Source: Micavibrio sp. UBA2638 (GTDB lineage Bacteria; Pseudomonadota; Alphaproteobacteria; Micavibrionales; Micavibrionaceae). Taken from it: a DNA stretch of 64,000 bases. The stretch covers positions 306,176 through 370,175 of the forward strand of contig DENS01000001.1 of NCBI GenBank assembly GCA_002359735.1, given 5' to 3'. Of this stretch, positions 45,346-53,909 are shown piece after piece. The translations under genes and the position numbers were made by a program. Below the pieces are notes generated by a model. The model ran no database searches and was not told the DNA's origin. It worked only from the letters and a program-made list of their open reading frames with translations. Numbering within the stretch: the first letter of the stretch is position 1; each line of letters begins with the position of its first letter.

Positions 45346-45909
45346 TTAATCCCGCTGAAAAATATAACCATCATCTTTGGTGATTAAAAACAGGGGCTTG
45401 GCCGGATTTTTCTCTATCTTTTGTCGCAGACGGTACACATGTGTCTCCAGCGTATGCGTTTCTACATTTTGATTAAACCCCCACACGCCCTCCAACAAGG
45501 CCTCTTTGGTGACCGGGCTCTGCGGGTCACATTCAGAAAGATACAGCAAAATATCTTTCTCTTTTTCCGTTAAACGAATGCCATCCGGCTGATCAGGGGT
45601 AAAAAACAGGCAATGGGCAGTATCCAGCGCACATGATGCATAAACGCGCCGCAAAGGATTATCGTTTTTATCCTGCAGATTTTTTATGACGTCCAGCAAA
45701 TGTCCGAAACGATACGGGGGCTCAATCACATACGTGGCCGATGCGGCAGATGGATCATCACGCCGCATGATGGCAATGACCTGTGCTCCCTCATCGTCTT
45801 TTGGCATCACCGGCACGACCTGACAAACAGTCAAACCGCGCTCATCCAGCGCCCTCTGCAAAAGGGCGGCGGACTCAGGCTCGGGCTGTATAATCAGTAA
45901 TTTACGCAT
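45346..45909 (-). CDS. Response regulator-like winged-helix transcription factor with degenerate receiver
   Basis: This 187-residue protein has a C-terminal OmpR-type winged helix (about 95-187: RLTEKEKDILLYLSE, YRLRQKIEK, LITKDDGYIF) and an N-terminal domain that threads like a receiver (MRKLLIIQPEPESAALLQ..., YVIEPPYRFGHLLDVI). Where receivers have an Asp-Asp pair there is a Pro-Glu-rich segment, no clear phosphoacceptor aspartate is seen, and the conserved lysine position is glutamate. It is therefore probably not controlled by phosphorylation. No kinase is adjacent. It is divergent from the 255-residue orphan (81 bases between) and may regulate it. Confidence 0.8.
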   Translation of the reverse strand: MRKLLIIQPEPESAALLQRALDERGLTVCQVVPVMPKDDEGAQVIAIMRRDDPSAASATYVIEPPYRFGHLLDVIKNLQDKNDNPLRRVYASCALDTAHCLFFTPDQPDGIRLTEKEKDILLYLSECDPQSPVTKEALLEGVWGFNQNVETHTLETHVYRLRQKIEKNPAKPLFLITKDDGYIFQRD

Positions 45910-45990
45910 GGCACATACTTTCTTCTCTATCTTACGCAAGATGGCACGGGTTTTGCAAAGTATCTTAACCAGTAATCCAAGGAGAATAAA

Positions 45991-46758
45991 ATGATTGAAA
46001 CATACGGACAGGCAGGCGCGATACACGAACATCAAACCCATCAGCGCGGTGATCATCAGAAAAAAATCCTGCGTATGGTAAAAAATGATCGCATGGCAGG
46101 CAGCCTGCCATCATGGGGGCCACCGCAGACAGCCAAAGACAATATTGCACAAAATCTGGGTGGCGCCTTACAAACAGGCCATGGCGGCCCGGCCATTGAA
46201 AACGCATTGGCGCTGCAGGCATCCGGCGCGGCCACCGGCCCACAAGATGAAGAATTCGGCTTTGGCGACTTAATTGATATGGTTAATCCCTTGCACCACA
46301 TTCCACTGGTCAGCAGCGTATACCGCACCGTAACAGGCGATGAAATAAAACCCATTGGCCGCATAATTGGCGGCGGGGTGTTTGGCGGGCCTGTTGGCAT
46401 GGCCAGCGGTCTTGTCAATGTCATCGCAGAGGAAGAAACCGGATCGGATCTTGCTGGCAATGCCTATAACATCATGATGCGTGGCGAAAAACCGAACTTC
46501 AAAAGCCAGACAATGCAGCCAGAACAACGTCTGGAGCAAGCCCAGCAATATGCGCAGAATCCGGTTGACCCATTACCTGAATCATTGCTGGCATTTTCCG
46601 ATCAAGGGTTCAAGGGTATCAATTTATCCCGCCGTGATGATCCGGATATAGCCGCGGAGCGCCGCGACCATATTGCGCTCACCATGGCCAAATTGCCGCC
46701 GCGTGAACCCATCACCCAGATAGACCGCAGCCAAAAAGTTCCGTTCAGGGAGCTATAA
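45991..46758 (+). CDS. Orphan protein with glycine-rich hydrophobic motif, unknown function
   Basis: This 255-residue protein has the striking segment DMVNPLHHIPLVSSVYR (near 96-112) followed by TGDEIKPIGRIIGGGV and FGGPVGMASGLVNVIAEEE, a pattern I have seen in uncharacterised alphaproteobacterial proteins. The glycine-rich hydrophobic part could contact a membrane or form a tight turn core; there is no signal peptide. AAGGAGA precedes the ATG. It is divergent from the degenerate regulator, which may control it. Function unknown. The C-terminal tail is charged and probably disordered. Confidence 0.65.
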   Translation: MIETYGQAGAIHEHQTHQRGDHQKKILRMVKNDRMAGSLPSWGPPQTAKDNIAQNLGGALQTGHGGPAIENALALQASGAATGPQDEEFGFGDLIDMVNPLHHIPLVSSVYRTVTGDEIKPIGRIIGGGVFGGPVGMASGLVNVIAEEETGSDLAGNAYNIMMRGEKPNFKSQTMQPEQRLEQAQQYAQNPVDPLPESLLAFSDQGFKGINLSRRDDPDIAAERRDHIALTMAKLPPREPITQIDRSQKVPFREL

Positions 46759-46763
46759 ACATC

Positions 46764-46837
46764 GTCATTGCAAGCGGAGCGAAGCAATCTATGCTGTCAT
46801 AGATTGCCGCGTCGGGCTTTGCCCTCCTAGCAATGAC
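46764..46837. repeat. Intergenic palindromic repeat element
   Basis: A 74-base element bounded by the inverted ends GTCATTGC (46764-46771) and GCAATGAC (46830-46837), with an inner inverted pair GCAATCTA and TAGATTGC. Such GTCATTGC...GCAATGAC palindromes are widespread as repeated intergenic units in several alphaproteobacterial genomes. Here it lies between the ends of the 255-residue orphan and the YggS gene, which converge on it. It would fold into a stable cruciform or RNA stem, perhaps serving as a bidirectional terminator. I found only one copy in this window. Confidence 0.75.
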
Positions 46838-46840
46838 AAT

Positions 46841-47503
46841 TCACTCCCGCTCCCCGAACACACCTGTTCCAACACGGATATAGGTCGCACCAAGCGGAAT
46901 GGCCGCTTCATAATCAGCGCTCATACCCATACTGAGTTCGGGAAGATTATTCTGGCGCGCAAGTTTTTGCAACAGCGCGAAATGCAATGCAGGCGGGTCA
47001 TCGACGGGCGGAATACACATCAATCCCGTCACATTCAAACCACAATCATGATAACAATAATCCAGAAATTCCGGCACGGCATCCGGGATAACACCGCTTT
47101 TTTGTTCCTCCAGCCCGGTATTAACCTGAATAAAACACGGCAAATCGCGCCCTTGCGCGGCCATTTCTTCCGATAATTTGCGCGCCAGTTTCTCACGGTC
47201 CACGCTCTGGATCACATCAAACAAAGCCACCGCATCCTTGACCTTATTGGTCTGTAGCGGCCCAATCAAATGCAGCTCCAGATCATCATATTGGCCCCGG
47301 CGGTGCGCCCAATGATCGTACGCTTCCTGAACACGGTTTTCGCCAAAAATACGGTGCCCGGCCTGAAGCGCCGCCTCAATACGGCGCTCATCCTGTTTCT
47401 TACTGACCGCAATCAAATGAACGCGCGATGTATCACACTCATATTCTGCGCAGGTTTTCGCGATATTCTCATAGATAGCGGCAATGTTTTCGGCGATCGT
47501 CAT
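46841..47503 (-). CDS. YggS/PLPBP family pyridoxal phosphate homeostasis protein
   Basis: This 220-residue barrel protein binds PLP without enzymatic activity and balances vitamin B6 pools. The PLP lysine is in LIAVSKKQDERRIEAAL, and GENRVQEAYDHW and LMCIPPVDDPP are family blocks, as is MGMSADYEAAIPLGATYIRVGTGVFGER near the end. I chose ATG 47503 because AAAGGA precedes it, while the ATG at 47542 has none. It is upstream of the palindromic repeat and downstream of nothing obvious on the same strand. Confidence 0.94.
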   Translation of the reverse strand: MTIAENIAAIYENIAKTCAEYECDTSRVHLIAVSKKQDERRIEAALQAGHRIFGENRVQEAYDHWAHRRGQYDDLELHLIGPLQTNKVKDAVALFDVIQSVDREKLARKLSEEMAAQGRDLPCFIQVNTGLEEQKSGVIPDAVPEFLDYCYHDCGLNVTGLMCIPPVDDPPALHFALLQKLARQNNLPELSMGMSADYEAAIPLGATYIRVGTGVFGERE

Positions 47504-47611
47504 ATGTATCCTTTTTTTACTGGAAGCCCTGTTTTGTTTCATACTCTATCATATATCAGAGACATTGCGAACGGCCCCAGACAACCCCAATCGGGTAACA
47601 CCCCCATAGAG

Positions 47612-47641
47612 AAAGGGCCCCCGCTAATATGCGTGGAGCCC
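47612..47641 (-). terminator. Rho-independent terminator-like hairpin after the porin gene
   Basis: On the minus strand GGGCTCCACGC and GCGGGGGCCC pair around ATATTA (47615-47641), followed by TTTCTCT. The stem contains one mismatch and a bulge, and the T tract is short. It lies 39 bases beyond the porin stop codon, as expected for a highly expressed porin message. Confidence 0.6.
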
Positions 47642-47679
47642 TGTCCCTAGTATCCAAACTTAAGTCAACAAATCAACAA

Positions 47680-48792
47680 TTAGAAGTTGATCTGTGTACC
47701 CAGTGTTACGTATGTCGCATCATCGTCATTAGCATTCGCATAGTCGTGCTCGATCTGACCTACAGAACCGCGGAATGTCATTCCTGGGCCGTAAGTATAT
47801 GTCACACCACCGCTATAGCGTTTTGTGTCGATGTTTGCTGTACCGAATGTGTTGTCCTGGTCAAAGTAAGACGCACCCAACTTGAAAGGACCAGTTGTGT
47901 AGTCTACACCAACAACCCATGTCTCTTCATCATCGTTACCTGCACCTTCAAGGCCGGCATTGTCGTCTTTATAGATGGCACCAATACCGAAAGGTCCGAT
48001 ATCGAAGTCAGCACCAACATTCCATACTTTGCGGTCTTCAGTATTTGTACCCAGACCACCAGCACCAGCAACAAGCGGATTATCGGAACCGATTTCACCA
48101 TGAGAATAACCGGCACCCAAGATCACGCCAACATTGTTGAACTGACCTTCATAACGAACAGATGCTTCGTATGTTTCCTCAACTATGTCTTCCTGATCAT
48201 CTGTACCAACACCGTTAAGACCAGCAGCGCGGTCTGTGTCAGGTGAGTATGTCAAACCAGCCTGGAAGCCGTTCAGGATAGGTGTCAAGTATGTCAACTT
48301 TGTTGATTTACGTGATGGGTCCATGTCGTAGTCCATACCTGTACCGATAACAGCAGCACCTGGAAGTGCGCCATAGTTAACAGGCTGAACGAACTGACGG
48401 ATACCGTCGATGTTTTCATCAGCTGCAGGAGCAGAAACTTGCAATAGGTAAGCCGCACCATCTTCGTCACCGAAGTTTACGCGACCCCAGCTACCTGAGA
48501 AATATGCATATGTTTCGTCGATACCGAAATTGTCACCGCCATCTGTTGTGGCTTCTGTGTGGAAACCAACTGTCAGGCCATTGTCCAGAGTTGTTTCACC
48601 TGTGAAGTGGATTTCTGTATCACGGATAAAGTCAACATCTTTAACATCTGTGTTCAGGGCTTCGTCCTGGCTTACATATGCGCCGTAACCTTTAAAGTAA
48701 CCGCCAATGTCCAGATCAACTTCAGCGTGAGCTGCTGTTGATGACATAGCCAGACCGCAAGCGGCTGTAGTCAAAAGTAGTTTTTTCATCAT
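47680..48792 (-). CDS. Gram-negative outer-membrane porin
   Basis: The mature protein follows a signal peptide (MMKKLLLTTAACGLAMSSTAAHA, cleaved after AHA) and shows the porin pattern: alternating beta strands beginning VDLDIGGYFKGYG, acidic loop segments and a C-terminal strand ending in an aromatic residue (TQINF). It forms a trimeric passive diffusion channel. Codon choice is more selected than in neighbours, suggesting high expression. GGAG lies five bases before ATG 48792, so of the tandem ATGs this is preferred, though 48795 and 48789 are possible. It is terminated by a hairpin. Confidence 0.93.
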   Translation of the reverse strand: MMKKLLLTTAACGLAMSSTAAHAEVDLDIGGYFKGYGAYVSQDEALNTDVKDVDFIRDTEIHFTGETTLDNGLTVGFHTEATTDGGDNFGIDETYAYFSGSWGRVNFGDEDGAAYLLQVSAPAADENIDGIRQFVQPVNYGALPGAAVIGTGMDYDMDPSRKSTKLTYLTPILNGFQAGLTYSPDTDRAAGLNGVGTDDQEDIVEETYEASVRYEGQFNNVGVILGAGYSHGEIGSDNPLVAGAGGLGTNTEDRKVWNVGADFDIGPFGIGAIYKDDNAGLEGAGNDDEETWVVGVDYTTGPFKLGASYFDQDNTFGTANIDTKRYSGGVTYTYGPGMTFRGSVGQIEHDYANANDDDATYVTLGTQINF

Positions 48793-48856
48793 CATTTCTC
48801 CAATCAAAATTTATGATATTTAGTTTTAGATCATGGTTTACACCAATAATTAAAGT

Positions 48857-48869
48857 GCTCACAATGAGC
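48857..48869. promoter_or_regulatory. Short palindrome in the porin promoter region
   Basis: GCTCACAATGAGC (48857-48869) is an inverted repeat with a three-base centre. On the minus strand its middle gives TTGTGA, a possible -35 box, with TGTAAA 16 bases on. It is placed to be an operator for porin expression; the regulator is unknown. Confidence 0.4.
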
Positions 48870-48946
48870 GAACATCCCTAGTAAGCCCCGATTTTGATTT
48901 ATCGTCAACGCGATTTTATGCAATTTTACAACATTTTTTTTAAAGC

Positions 48947-48962
48947 GTTGCATTTTTGCAAC
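48947..48962. other. Perfect hairpin between porin and DUF3576 genes
   Basis: GTTGCA and TGCAAC surround a TTTT loop (48947-48962), preceded by a run of T on the plus strand. It stands between the divergent promoters of the porin and the lipoprotein gene; role unknown. Confidence 0.35.
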
Positions 48963-49076
48963 ATGCCTTTTGCTCTAAAAAATGCGCGCAATTCAATGCG
49001 TACGCGAAAAGCTCTCTTGAGATTGCGCCCCCCTCATGCTAATCAAAAAGAAAACATAATTAAAGGATCATAACAA

Positions 49077-49631
49077 ATGATACACGCAGGCAGACAATAT
49101 TTTACAGTGGCAATCACTCTGGCGGCACTAGGTCTGGTCAGTGCATGTGGCACAGATTCTATTCAATCCGAAGCCAGATACCCAACTGGCGCCGACCGCG
49201 CGGCGACAGGCGGTGATAATATCTATGATAAACCCGACAGCATTTTTGGCGGTAATGGCCTTGCCGGTATTTTCGGTAGCAAAAAAAGCGCAGCCGAAGA
49301 CGATTCCGGCATCGGCGTAAACAGTTTTTTATGGCGGGCGGCACTGGATACCGTATCCTTTATGCCGTTGGCCAGCGCCGATCCATTTGGCGGTGTTATC
49401 CTGACTGATTGGTACAGCCCGGCAGAAAACGCCAATGAACGGGTAAAAATCAATGTCTTCATTATGGGGCGTCAATTGCGCTCCGATGGCGTCCGCGTCC
49501 GCGTCTTTAAACAAACGGCCGGGCCCAACGGCTGGGTTGATACAGACGTATCGGCCGAGACAACGCGCAAACTTGAAGATACGATCCTGACCCGCGCCCG
49601 TCAGATGCGCGTGGCACAGATCAACGAATAA
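49077..49631 (+). CDS. DUF3576-type lipoprotein upstream of leuS
   Basis: This 184-residue protein has a lipoprotein signal (FTVAITLAALGLVSACG, lipobox at LVSAC) and the family core that starts near NSFLWRAALDTVSFMPLASADPFGGVI and includes LTDWYSPAENANERVKINVF. This family is nearly restricted to alphaproteobacteria and often lies just before leuS, as here (36 bases). Its role is unknown but it is likely tied to the outer membrane. An AAAGGATC ribosome site precedes ATG. Confidence 0.88.
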   Translation: MIHAGRQYFTVAITLAALGLVSACGTDSIQSEARYPTGADRAATGGDNIYDKPDSIFGGNGLAGIFGSKKSAAEDDSGIGVNSFLWRAALDTVSFMPLASADPFGGVILTDWYSPAENANERVKINVFIMGRQLRSDGVRVRVFKQTAGPNGWVDTDVSAETTRKLEDTILTRARQMRVAQINE

Positions 49632-49667
49632 CCCCTTATATATAAGTCTATTACGCAGGCCAATGAC

Positions 49668-52217
49668 ATGAGCGAACGGTACAATATTAAAGCATCTGAA
49701 GAGAAATGGCGTAAAGTCTGGGCTGATCAGAATTGCTTTGACGTCACAGAAGATACGGATAAAGAAAAATATTACGTCATGGAAATGTTTCCTTATCCGT
49801 CCGGGCGCATCCATGTCGGGCATGTGCGCAATTATACTTTGGGTGATGTTGTTGCCCGTTATCGCCATGCTTTGGGGTATAATGTCATGCACCCGATGGG
49901 GTGGGATGCCTTTGGCCTTCCTGCGGAAAACGCCGCCATTGAACGGGGGGAACACCCAAAACACTGGACGCGTGCCAATATTGCCCAGATGCGTACGCAG
50001 CTTAAATCCATGGGTCTGTCGATTGACTGGAGCCGTGAAATCGCCACGTGCGAACCCGATTATTATCGCCACGAACAAAAAATGTTCCTCGACTTCCTGA
50101 AGAAAGGCATTGCCTACCGCAAGGAATCTGTCGTGAACTGGGACCCGGTTGATAATACCGTACTGGCCAATGAACAGGTTATTGACGGCAAGGGCTGGCG
50201 CACAGGCGCGCCGGTCGAACGCCGCAAGCTCAATCAATGGTTTCTGCGCATTACAGATTATGCGGATGAATTGCTCAATGACGTACAAAAACTGGATAAA
50301 TGGCCGGAAAAAGTGCGCATTATGCAGGAAAACTGGATTGGTAAATCGACTGGGCTGCAATTCAAATGGGCCATCACAGGCAGCGATCACCAAATCGAGG
50401 TCTACACAACGCGCCCAGATACATTGTTCGGTGCCTCCTTTGTGGCGCTGGCCCCTGATCACCCAATGAGCGAACAGCTGGCCGGTGACAAAGACGGGTT
50501 TGACGACTTCCTGAAGGCTTGTCAGGCCACCGGAACATCCGAAGAGGCCATCGCGCAGGCTGAAAAGCTGGGCTTTGATACCGGATATACGGCAACGCAT
50601 CCTTTGCTTGGCCGTGAAGTCCCTGTCTATATCGCCAATTTCATCTTAATGGATTACGGAACGGGTGCCATTTTCGGCGTGCCCGCCCATGACCAGAGAG
50701 ACTGGGATTTTGCCACGAAATACAATCTGCCCGTCTTGCCGGTTATTTCCTCTGACAATCACAATTATTCCGCCGAGGCTTATTCCGGTGATGGCACGCT
50801 AATTAACTCAGACTGGCTGGACGGCAAAACCGTTGATGACGCCAAACGTGCGGTTATCAAGCGCTGCGAGGCTGACGGCACAGGGCAAGGCAAAACACAA
50901 TTCCGCCTGCGGGACTGGGGTATTTCCCGCCAGCGGTACTGGGGCTGTCCAATCCCTGTGGTCTACCGTAATTCCGACGGCGCCTGCATTCCGGTACCCG
51001 AAGATCAACTGCCCGTCGAATTACCAGAAGACGTCAGTTTTGATAAGCCCGGCAACCCCCTTGACCATCATCCGACATGGAAACATACGACCTGCCCGGA
51101 GACAGGGGAGCCCGCAACCCGCGAAACCGACACCTTCGACACTTTCTTTGAAAGCAGCTGGTACCAGTTCCGCTATTGCGACCCCAGAAACGAAACCCTG
51201 CCCGTTTCAAAAGAAAAGGCCGATTACTGGATGCCAAAAGGCAGTGGCGTTGAACAATATATCGGCGGCGTTGAACATGCGGTTTTACATTTGCTTTACG
51301 CCCGTTTTTTCACCAAGGCCATGCGCGATTGCGGGCTGGTGAACACGGACGAGCCCTTTACCGGCCTGTTTACGCAAGGCATGGTCACGCATGAAACCTA
51401 TCAGGATGCGAATGGAAAATGGCTATTGCCATCGGAATATGAAGCGCTGGCTGATAAATCAACGGCGACAGTTGGTCCGACCATCAAGATGTCAAAATCG
51501 AAAAAGAACGTCGTTGACCCTGAGGAAATTATGGATACTTACGGCGCAGATGCCGCTCGGCTGTTTATTTTATCCGATTCACCGCCAGAACGTGATCTGG
51601 AATGGACAGAAAGCGGCATCGAAGGGGCGTGGCGTTACATTAATCGCCTGCACCGCCTGATTACCGATCATGCGCAGATGCTGGCCCCCATTAATACGCC
51701 CGCAACCCCCGCCAATAAAGCCGAAGAAGACTTAATGCGCCTGGCCAACCAAACCATTGCCGGCGTTGGCCATGACATTGATAAATTCCAGATGAACAAA
51801 GCCGTGGCGCGCATCCGTGAATATTCGAATGCCATTGAGAAATTCATCAAAGACCAGCCCGATCTAAACGGGTCTGCGGTTCTACGCGCCGCCCTCGAAA
51901 CGCTGGTGCAGCTATTTTCCCCGATGATGCCGCATCTGGCCGAAGAATTATGGCACGTGCTTGGTCACAATCAGATCATTTACAACCAGCCCTGGCCCAA
52001 GGTCGATAACAGCCTGCTGGAAGGCGAAACCGTCACCATCGGCGTGCAGGTAAACGGCAAAGTACGGGCGCAAATAACGCTGCCCAAAGACGCCGATAAA
52101 GCCGAATTCGAAAAACTGGCCCTGTCACAAGACAATGTACAAAAAGCCATTAATGGCAAGCAGGTACGAAAAGTCATTGTCGTACCGGGCCGAATTGTCA
52201 ACGTCGTGGTGGGATAA
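49668..52217 (+). CDS. leuS: Leucyl-tRNA synthetase
   Basis: LeuS charges tRNA-Leu with leucine. The 849-residue class Ia synthetase has the HIGH-type motif HVGH (residues 49-52, FPYPSGRIHVGHVRNY region), the zinc and editing domains (TRPDTLFGASF, GTGAIFGVPAHDQRDWDF) and KMSKSKKNVV as the KMSKS loop. The C-terminal anticodon and tail domains are present to VPGRIVNVVVG. It is cotranscribed with lptE (one base gap) and holA, a typical alphaproteobacterial arrangement. Confidence 0.97.
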   Translation: MSERYNIKASEEKWRKVWADQNCFDVTEDTDKEKYYVMEMFPYPSGRIHVGHVRNYTLGDVVARYRHALGYNVMHPMGWDAFGLPAENAAIERGEHPKHWTRANIAQMRTQLKSMGLSIDWSREIATCEPDYYRHEQKMFLDFLKKGIAYRKESVVNWDPVDNTVLANEQVIDGKGWRTGAPVERRKLNQWFLRITDYADELLNDVQKLDKWPEKVRIMQENWIGKSTGLQFKWAITGSDHQIEVYTTRPDTLFGASFVALAPDHPMSEQLAGDKDGFDDFLKACQATGTSEEAIAQAEKLGFDTGYTATHPLLGREVPVYIANFILMDYGTGAIFGVPAHDQRDWDFATKYNLPVLPVISSDNHNYSAEAYSGDGTLINSDWLDGKTVDDAKRAVIKRCEADGTGQGKTQFRLRDWGISRQRYWGCPIPVVYRNSDGACIPVPEDQLPVELPEDVSFDKPGNPLDHHPTWKHTTCPETGEPATRETDTFDTFFESSWYQFRYCDPRNETLPVSKEKADYWMPKGSGVEQYIGGVEHAVLHLLYARFFTKAMRDCGLVNTDEPFTGLFTQGMVTHETYQDANGKWLLPSEYEALADKSTATVGPTIKMSKSKKNVVDPEEIMDTYGADAARLFILSDSPPERDLEWTESGIEGAWRYINRLHRLITDHAQMLAPINTPATPANKAEEDLMRLANQTIAGVGHDIDKFQMNKAVARIREYSNAIEKFIKDQPDLNGSAVLRAALETLVQLFSPMMPHLAEELWHVLGHNQIIYNQPWPKVDNSLLEGETVTIGVQVNGKVRAQITLPKDADKAEFEKLALSQDNVQKAINGKQVRKVIVVPGRIVNVVVG

Positions 52218-52218
52218 C

Positions 52219-52731
52219 ATGATGCGCATTCTTCTGGTCCTAATGTGTTTAATCATCGCCTCATGCGGCTTTAGCCCTGTATACGGAACGTTAGGGCATG
52301 ACAACGACTTTGGCACCGAAAGCCTGTTGGCCGTCATTGATATCGCCAATATTCCTGACCGCGAGGGCCAGTTTCTACGCAATGAACTGATTGACCGGTT
52401 TTACCGCAGCAATGGCCGCCCGGCGCAGCCGCAATACCGCCTTGTTGTATCTGATTTGCAAGAAACCCTGCGGGACCTTGATATTACCGAACGCTCCGAT
52501 TCCACCCGTGGCCAGCTCAGAATTGATGCGCATATTGCGCTGATTGACCTAAAAACACAGGAAACCCTGCTGGAACGGGACCTGCACAGCGCATCCAGTT
52601 ATAATATCCTGGGCAGCGAATTTGCCACCCGCGTCTCTGAACAAAACACCCGTGAAAATGTTTTAAACGCCCTTGGCCAACGCATCGAAACACAAGTCAC
52701 GCTGTATTTAAAAAACACAGTCATTCATTAA
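52219..52731 (+). CDS. lptE: LPS assembly lipoprotein LptE
   Basis: The 170-residue product has a lipoprotein signal (MMRILLVLMCLIIASCGFSPVYG, lipobox IASC) and the LptE-type beta-rich body with GFSPVYG immediately after the cysteine, characteristic of the family. It plugs the LptD barrel in the outer membrane. It starts one base after the leuS stop. The longer frame to 52135 overlaps leuS and lacks family similarity. LptD is not in the window. Confidence 0.85.
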   Translation: MMRILLVLMCLIIASCGFSPVYGTLGHDNDFGTESLLAVIDIANIPDREGQFLRNELIDRFYRSNGRPAQPQYRLVVSDLQETLRDLDITERSDSTRGQLRIDAHIALIDLKTQETLLERDLHSASSYNILGSEFATRVSEQNTRENVLNALGQRIETQVTLYLKNTVIH

Positions 52732-52833
52732 GGGCCGCCAAGGCGCCCACCGGAACGATTGTTAACAGCCAAGGCATAGGATAACGCGCATATCCCTTGC
52801 GCAAAATCTATTCTGGCTCTAGGATTTTCTACT

Positions 52834-53850
52834 ATGAAGATTACATTCCGCGATATCGATAATTTTGTGCGGCGGCCCAACCCTGCCGCCCGCGTGATAT
52901 TAATATACGGCCCCGATGACGGGTTAATGCGGGAACGCTCCAATCTGATTGGAAAAACAATCGTAGACGATTTATCAGACCCGTTTAATGTGGTCGTATT
53001 ATCAACTGATGGCCTGAATGACGACCCTGCGCGCCTGAATGACGAGGCAAGCGCCATGTCCATGATGGGCGGCAGCCGCTTAATTCGCGTCGAAAATGCT
53101 GGCGATAAGCTCACCCCGCTTGTCAAAGACTATCTGGCCGCGCCCAATGACGATGCTTTAATCATATTAGAGGGCGGCGATCTAGGCCCGCGCTCCTCAT
53201 TGCGGGGGTTATGCGAACGGGCGAAAAATGCCGCCGCGCTGCCATGTTATGTTGATGATGAACGCAATCTGGGACAAATCATCCGGCAAATACTCCACAG
53301 CGAAGGCATGCAGGCCGATATGGATACGGTTAACTGGCTGGCCGCCAATATATCCGGCAACCGCCAAAAAGTCCGTTCGGAGCTTGAAAAACTTATCGTT
53401 TATAAAGGCGCTGACCAATCACCGGTTACCTTGCGCGAAGCGCAGGCAATATGCGGGCAGGCCGGTGCGCAAAATTTTGACGATCTGGTTTTCAACATGG
53501 GGGGAAATAACCCGGAAGGGGCGCTAAAAGCCTATGCCACGTTAATAGATGAAGGCATTGCCGAAATTGCCATTTTGCGCGCTATCCAGAACCATTTTCG
53601 CCGTTTACATCTGGCCAAGGCGATCACAATGGAAGGCAAAAATGCCGACGAAGCCATGAAAACGCTCAGCCCGCCTGTTTTCTTCAAGCAGCAAAATCAG
53701 TTTCGCGCCCAAATAAATAAATGGTCACTAAAAATGCTGGACACGATTCTGGGCAAACTCGCGGAATTAGAGGCGCAAACAAAACGCACCGCTATGCCGG
53801 GGGAAACGCTTTGTGCGCAAGCCATCCTCTCGGTCAGCATGATACGTTAA
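52834..53850 (+). CDS. holA: DNA polymerase III delta subunit
   Basis: This 338-residue clamp-loader subunit opens the beta clamp during replication. Similarity is to HolA throughout: ARVILIYGPDDGLMRERSNL, the conserved GGSRLIRVENA and DALIILEGGDLGPRSSLR segments and the later AQNFDDLVFNMGGNNPEGALKAY. There is no functional Walker A, as expected. It follows lptE by about 100 bases and converges with parB. Confidence 0.93.
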   Translation: MKITFRDIDNFVRRPNPAARVILIYGPDDGLMRERSNLIGKTIVDDLSDPFNVVVLSTDGLNDDPARLNDEASAMSMMGGSRLIRVENAGDKLTPLVKDYLAAPNDDALIILEGGDLGPRSSLRGLCERAKNAAALPCYVDDERNLGQIIRQILHSEGMQADMDTVNWLAANISGNRQKVRSELEKLIVYKGADQSPVTLREAQAICGQAGAQNFDDLVFNMGGNNPEGALKAYATLIDEGIAEIAILRAIQNHFRRLHLAKAITMEGKNADEAMKTLSPPVFFKQQNQFRAQINKWSLKMLDTILGKLAELEAQTKRTAMPGETLCAQAILSVSMIR

Positions 53851-53861
53851 ACGTTTTACGC

Positions 53862-53877
53862 GTCAGGCGCACCTGAC
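53862..53877. terminator. Hairpin between convergent holA and parB
   Basis: GTCAGG and CCTGAC (53862-53877) pair around CGCA. It lies between the two converging genes and may end both transcripts, though neither side has a strong T tract. Confidence 0.4.
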
Positions 53878-53909
53878 AGCGCAACGCTGCAAAAACATAT
53901 AAAATACGT

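Noticed and set aside
47629..48246. Plus-strand frame opposite the porin
   Set aside because: Cys- and Val-rich mirror of a strongly codon-biased porin gene; no start signal.
49329..50600. Long minus-strand frame (423 codons) opposite leuS and the DUF3576 gene
   Set aside because: Shadow of leuS coding; no motif and no promoter; leuS on the other strand is certain.
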